The notes beneath the pieces were generated by a model. The model made no database searches, was not told where the DNA came from, and saw only the letters and a program-made list of their open reading frames with translations. The position numbers were made by a program, and so were the translations under genes. Shown here one piece after another: positions 38,797 to 41,764 of a DNA stretch of 41,764 bases; within the stretch, counting starts at the first letter, position 1, and the number at the start of each line of letters is the position of its first letter. The DNA is taken from NCBI GenBank assembly GCA_016873755.1, contig VGWB01000006.1, positions 1 through 41,764 of the forward strand. The letters are read 5' to 3'. The DNA comes from Ignavibacteria bacterium. Its GTDB lineage: Bacteria > Bacteroidota > Ignavibacteria > UBA10030.

Positions 38797-38935
38797 TCGC
38801 CGCCTCGTCGGTGATGGGTCTACCCTCGGAGCCGGACGAAAGCTTCTACAGCGCCATCGCGATTACGGGGCCTGCATCAACAGCAGTGTGAGACAATATC
38901 TACCAACGACCTCACTGTCTTTGAGGAGATAGAGC

Positions 38936-39889
38936 ATGCAAAGCGAATTACGCACAAGGAAAGTTGGAGTTGTGGGAGCAGGAATGGTCGGATCGTCGTT
39001 TGCTTATGGGCTCATGATCCGGGGTGTTGCAGCAGAGCTGGTTCTCGTTGACAATAACCACGAGAAGGCAATTGGCGAGATGATGGATTTCAACCATGGG
39101 CTTTCGTTTGTCAGGCCGCTCAAAATCACGGCAGGCTCGTATGGCGACTTGAAAGGGGCTCACGTTGTGGTCATTACTGCGGGGGCAGCACAGAAGCCCG
39201 GCGAGACGCGCCTTGAGCTCCTGGGGCGCAACGCGAAGATCCTCCGCTCGATTGTATCACAAGTGGTCACCCACTGCCCGGATGCCATATTGCTTATCGC
39301 AACGAATCCTGTCGATATTCTGACGTACATCGCGCTGCAGGAATCGAAGCTTCCTCCATCCCGGGTGATCGGGTCGGGGACGATTCTTGACACCTCGCGG
39401 TTCCGCCACCTCCTGGGCCAGTATTACAACGTGGATGCGCGAAGCGTGCATGCATATATCGTCGGCGAACACGGCGACAGCGAAATCGCACTCTGGAGCC
39501 TTGCAAATATCGGAGGTGTCCGATTGCAGCAATTCGCGCCGTTGCAGAACAAGCAGTACAATCAGGAGGAGATGGATAAAATATTTATCGGCGTGCGGGA
39601 TGCAGCATACGAGATCATCAAGAGAAAGGGGGCTACGTACTACGCTATCGGACTTGGCCTGCTCTCAATTGCCGAGGCAATCCTTGGCGACCACCGCACC
39701 GTTCTGTCGGTCTCGAGCCTGATGATGGGTCAATACGGCGTGTCGGATATCTGCCTGAGCCTACCGTGCGTTGTGGGGGCAAACGGTATAGAGGAAGTCT
39801 TGACGGTGAACATGACCGCCGACGAGGAAAACGGATTTCGAGCTTCAGCGAACAAGCTCAAAGCAACGCTGAGCTCATTGAGTAGCTGA
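38936..39889 (+). CDS. ldh: L-lactate dehydrogenase
   Basis: NAD-dependent enzyme interconverting pyruvate and L-lactate; 317 aa, typical. Seen: the NAD site GAGMVG (14-19), AAQKPGETRLELLGRN, with Gln86 at the position that separates lactate (Gln) from malate (Arg) dehydrogenases, Arg92 on the mobile loop, NPVD, Asp152/Arg155 in LDTSRFR, and the catalytic His179 in GEHGDSE. Gln86 favours lactate over malate. It has a good ribosome binding site and its own strong terminator, so it is probably a single-gene unit. Confidence 0.93.
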   Translation: MQSELRTRKVGVVGAGMVGSSFAYGLMIRGVAAELVLVDNNHEKAIGEMMDFNHGLSFVRPLKITAGSYGDLKGAHVVVITAGAAQKPGETRLELLGRNAKILRSIVSQVVTHCPDAILLIATNPVDILTYIALQESKLPPSRVIGSGTILDTSRFRHLLGQYYNVDARSVHAYIVGEHGDSEIALWSLANIGGVRLQQFAPLQNKQYNQEEMDKIFIGVRDAAYEIIKRKGATYYAIGLGLLSIAEAILGDHRTVLSVSSLMMGQYGVSDICLSLPCVVGANGIEEVLTVNMTADEENGFRASANKLKATLSSLSS

Positions 39890-39908
39890 GCTGACAACGC
39901 TTGTGCTT

Positions 39909-39942
39909 ACAACAAAGCCCGGTCGATGCCGGGCTTTGTTGT
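39909..39942 (+). terminator. Strong, probably bidirectional terminator
   Basis: A 14-bp perfect stem (ACAACAAAGCCCGG/CCGGGCTTTGTTGT) with a 6-nt loop. It lies 19 nt after the ldh stop and 22 nt after the stop of the convergent minus-strand gene; T-rich arms on both sides suit both transcripts. Confidence 0.85.
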
Positions 39943-39964
39943 GTTCTTCTCTGTCGGAGGGCTC

Positions 39965-40339
39965 TTACGCTGGAGTTGCTTCAGGCGCAGGCTTCTTCTT
40001 GAACACCAGAGCGAGAAGAATGCCGAAGATGATGTATTGGATGACCCCATAGATGAACCATTGGAGAGCAAGAGAGTACGGAATCGCGATCATCGCGTAG
40101 GTGCCGTAGGCCATCCCGGTACTCAACCAGACGCCGATGTAGAACCCGTAGCGAACGCCCTCCACGATTCCCTTTCCTTCATATCCCTTTGAGAAGACGA
40201 AAGAGAAAAAGAAGGCCCCGATGAGCATGGCGACGTGATAGATCCACATCTTCGACTCTATATCGGGCCGCGACACGTCCTTGAGCGATTCGTAAGTCGG
40301 GGCCGAGAATCCACCAGTCCACAGCTCATCCGTGGGCAC
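39965..40339 (-). CDS. Small membrane protein, possibly 5'-truncated
   Basis: An open frame of 124 aa with three or four transmembrane segments: WIYHVAMLIGAFFFSFVF, a stretch after the conserved-looking SKGYEGKGIVEGVRYGFYIG, and LQWFIYGVIQYIIFGILLAL. I recognise the type (short membrane proteins with a KGYEGKG motif) but not a function. The frame could start at the GTG at 40339 or at the ATG at 40249 (94 aa); neither has a clear ribosome binding site. Relatives as I recall them carry another N-terminal helix, which is absent here because a tRNA gene lies 28 bp upstream. It ends at the shared terminator. Confidence 0.65.
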   Translation of the reverse strand: MPTDELWTGGFSAPTYESLKDVSRPDIESKMWIYHVAMLIGAFFFSFVFSKGYEGKGIVEGVRYGFYIGVWLSTGMAYGTYAMIAIPYSLALQWFIYGVIQYIIFGILLALVFKKKPAPEATPA

Positions 40340-40350
40340 CGGATGAGCTG
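40322..40350. repeat. 11-bp inverted repeat between tRNA-Gly and the membrane gene
   Basis: CAGCTCATCCG and CGGATGAGCTG form a perfect stem with a 7-nt loop. It lies 17 nt after the 3' end of the tRNA and contains the GTG start of the membrane gene in its loop. There is no U-tract, so it may aid tRNA 3' processing rather than termination. Confidence 0.55.
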
Positions 40351-40366
40351 ATCGCCTTTCTATCAG

Positions 40367-40438
<72 letters not shown>

Positions 40439-40531
40439 ACATCGTAACTCTTTGTAGCCTAAGCGCTTGTTGTACTCTCTCCTTTTTCGTGCACCATATA
40501 TGCACCATAACCCGCTGTCGCGCTGGGATGC

Positions 40532-40559
40532 AATATAATCAATTCTCGGACAGTTTCAA
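40532..40559 (-). promoter_or_regulatory. Candidate tRNA-Gly promoter
   Basis: TTGAAA (40554-40559) and TATATT (40532-40537) on the minus strand are 16 bp apart. The tRNA precursor would carry a leader of about 87 nt, which is long. Confidence 0.35.
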
Positions 40560-40642
40560 GCAGGAGGGTGTACCTGCGTTGCCTCATAATCTATGTAACC
40601 CTTGCAGCGGAGCCGTCCGTCCTGCCCGGGATTCCTGATTTC

Positions 40643-40675
40643 AAGTACAAAAGTACTCTGTACTATAGCGTACAA
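40643..40675. repeat. Cluster of GTAC-centred palindromes
   Basis: Within 33 bp the tetramer GTAC occurs four times, forming the nested inverted repeats AGTAC-AAAA-GTACT, AGTAC-TCT-GTACT and GTAC-TATAGC-GTAC. It looks like a multi-site operator or a folded DNA element, but nothing around it tells which. Confidence 0.4.
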
Positions 40676-41070
40676 GAAGTGCTCCATAGGAGTACGAATT
40701 GACTTTGGCGGCAGAGTGCTATAGATTTGCACTGCGTACCGTGGCCGCCTCTGATGAACCTGCCCGAACCCGTGTTCCGCGCCCGCGTGGCCATGCTTTG
40801 CACTCCGGAGTCGGGCAGGGGATTGAGAGCTTCTGGATATCGGACGGCAATCCTAGTTCGGTAAGCACTTTCCGGAAATTCGGCGATGTGCGGGTACGAA
40901 CAAGTCACTGTACCGGATCGGAGGTTTCGCTCACAGAAAAGTAGCGAGTTTTTTGAGCGGGCGATTCGGGCAGAAGTGCGTTGAATTTCCTGGTGAACAA
41001 CAAAGCACTGCGTCATTCCACGAGTTAGGCACCTTCTCGGCAATCAAGTAGTGGGAAGGAGGCTCATCGC

Positions 41071-41529
41071 ATGACTCACATCAAACATAGCATCACGATC
41101 GAAGCACCCGTTGACCAAGTTTTCAACTATGCGGCCGACTACCGAAAATGGAGCGAGTGGTTCGAGGGCGTCTCGGACTTCAAGCTGACGACACAGATCA
41201 CTCAGGGTAACGGTGCTCGATATGCTTACAAAGCTCGCGTCATGGGTCTGTCTGCTCCAGTCGAAACTGAGATTCACGATTTTGTGCAAAACAGAGGTTG
41301 GACAGGTATTTCCACTAAGGGCCTGGCTCACCGAACTCGTTGGAGCTTTGAGCCAAGCGGTAATGGTACCAAATTCACCTACGCGATGGAATACCAACTG
41401 CCAGTCCCCTTGCTGGGCTCCCTGCTTGATTCCCTGTTTGCTAGACCTCAATGGCGGAAAATTCTTGAACGGTCACTCAACAACCTAAGGCAGCATTTTG
41501 TCAGTTCGAGCGGCACACCTGCTCACTGA
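41071..41529 (+). CDS. SRPBCC family protein
   Basis: A 152-aa cytoplasmic protein of the START/SRPBCC (polyketide cyclase-like) fold. It begins HIKHSITIEAPVDQVFNYAA and shows YRKWSEWFEGVSDFK and FEPSGNGTKFTYAMEYQLP, giving a helix-grip ligand pocket. Family members bind hydrophobic ligands; the ligand here is unknown. GGAGG about 11 nt before the ATG is a good ribosome binding site. It is a lone plus-strand gene in a gene-poor stretch. Confidence 0.88.
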   Translation: MTHIKHSITIEAPVDQVFNYAADYRKWSEWFEGVSDFKLTTQITQGNGARYAYKARVMGLSAPVETEIHDFVQNRGWTGISTKGLAHRTRWSFEPSGNGTKFTYAMEYQLPVPLLGSLLDSLFARPQWRKILERSLNNLRQHFVSSSGTPAH

Positions 41530-41687
41530 ACGAATGACGAAAGTGTCCAACCAGCCTTGCATCAAACGGAGGCAGATCGCTGCGCCCAACAAAGGGCACC
41601 GCCGCATCATTTAGAAGAGCGGCAAAAACAACGGCGTAGTACCGCGACCATTATGCGCAATTCGCTTTCCACATATGAGGACGATTT

Positions 41688-41764
41688 ATGTCTATTATCA
41701 CCATTGAGATTCTCTTCATCTTCCTGCTGACAACACTCAACGGGATCTTTGCGATGTCTGAGAT
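41688..41764 (+). CDS. CNNM/HlyC-type membrane protein, N-terminal part (runs off the window)
   Basis: The ATG at 41688 opens a frame to the window end (25 full codons). It begins with the hydrophobic segment IEILFIFLLTTLNGIFAMSE. The NGxFxMSE motif is diagnostic of the first helix of the CNNM (DUF21) domain of CorC/HlyC-type transporters, linked to magnesium and other cation export. Too little is present to say more. Confidence 0.75.
   Translation, partial: MSIITIEILFIFLLTTLNGIFAMSE

Larger units (their letters stand above)
38601..38935. other. moxR-ldh divergent intergenic region
   Basis: A 335-bp gap with no convincing gene. It contains two overlapping divergent promoter candidates near 38742-38796, each leaving a leader of about 160 nt. 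GAGGAG, 8 nt before the ldh ATG, is a good ribosome binding site. The ldh-side leader contains the short palindrome GGGTCTACCC (38816-38825). Confidence 0.5.
40439..41070. other. Gene-poor region between tRNA-Gly and the SRPBCC gene
   Basis: A 632-bp stretch with no recognisable gene. It holds a direct repeat ATGGTGCA (twice, minus strand, about 40493-40511), a tRNA promoter candidate, a cluster of GTAC palindromes (40643-40675), and a distant inverted repeat CCTGCCCGA/TCGGGCAGG (40759-40767 and 40811-40819). Short open frames here (for example 40699-40944, TTG start) show no family resemblance, and I do not call them. Confidence 0.5.

Noticed and set aside
38811-38852. Possible fluoride-type riboswitch in the ldh leader (GGTGATGGG...TTCTAC)
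   Set aside because: The beginning and end resemble the motif, but the CTGATG core and the pseudoknot arrangement are missing, and ldh is not a fluoride gene.
40663-41043. A 126-codon minus-strand open frame in the gene-poor region
   Set aside because: No family resemblance, no ribosome binding site, and composition like non-coding sequence.

Overview
This is a chromosomal window centred on a replication origin. The core order is rpmH-rnpA-yidD-yidC-mnmE-mnmG-rsmG on the minus strand and dnaA-dnaN-recF-DUF721-gyrB-gyrA on the plus strand, diverging at about 17.3-17.8 kb. The DnaA sequence, the complete MoxR/Bat (aerotolerance-type) operon, the TIGR03545/TIGR03546 pair and the moderate GC content suggest the FCB group, probably the Ignavibacteria/Kapabacteria side of Bacteroidota-Chlorobiota. 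That placement is inferred from recalled family resemblance, not computed. Several gaps hold sigma70-like hexamers (about TTGnAA-17-TAyATT) and some starts have clear Shine-Dalgarno sequences, which is unlike typical Bacteroidia.

Layout. 1-4.8 kb (minus): the start of a lipoprotein, dnaX and lon. 4.9-8.7 kb (plus): a 5-oxoprolinase operon, pxpB-pxpC-MFS transporter-pxpA. 8.7-17.3 kb (minus): DUF2461, murQ, rsmG, mnmG, mnmE, yidC, yidD, rnpA, rpmH. Two parS-like sites flank mnmG, and a terminator/promoter pair separates yidC from mnmE. 17.3-19.8 kb: dnaA with an intergenic region on each side, both containing DnaA-box-like sequences (oriC). 19.8-27.2 kb (plus): dnaN, recF, a DUF721/DciA-like gene, gyrB and gyrA. 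27.2-30.2 kb (minus): a DUF192 protein and the TIGR03545/TIGR03546 pair. 30.4-38.6 kb (minus): moxR, DUF58, a membrane protein, batA, a fused batB-batC, batD and batE. 38.9-41.8 kb: L-lactate dehydrogenase with a strong terminator, a small membrane protein, tRNA-Gly(CCC), an SRPBCC protein and the first codons of a CNNM/HlyC-type membrane protein.

Most of the window is housekeeping. The points most worth a second look are these. (1) A run of nine A in dnaX lies where both alternative frames meet a stop within two or three codons, which predicts a short gamma-like product of about 380 aa, as in Thermus. (2) The parS-like sites sit on both sides of mnmG. (3) batB and batC are joined in frame at an internal signal peptide. 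(4) GyrA has a natural Ala at the quinolone position 83. (5) The last 1.8 kb is short on genes and has palindromes, a possibly 5'-truncated gene against a tRNA, and weak cassette-like motifs. I found no CRISPR array, transposase, phage module or recognisable defence system.
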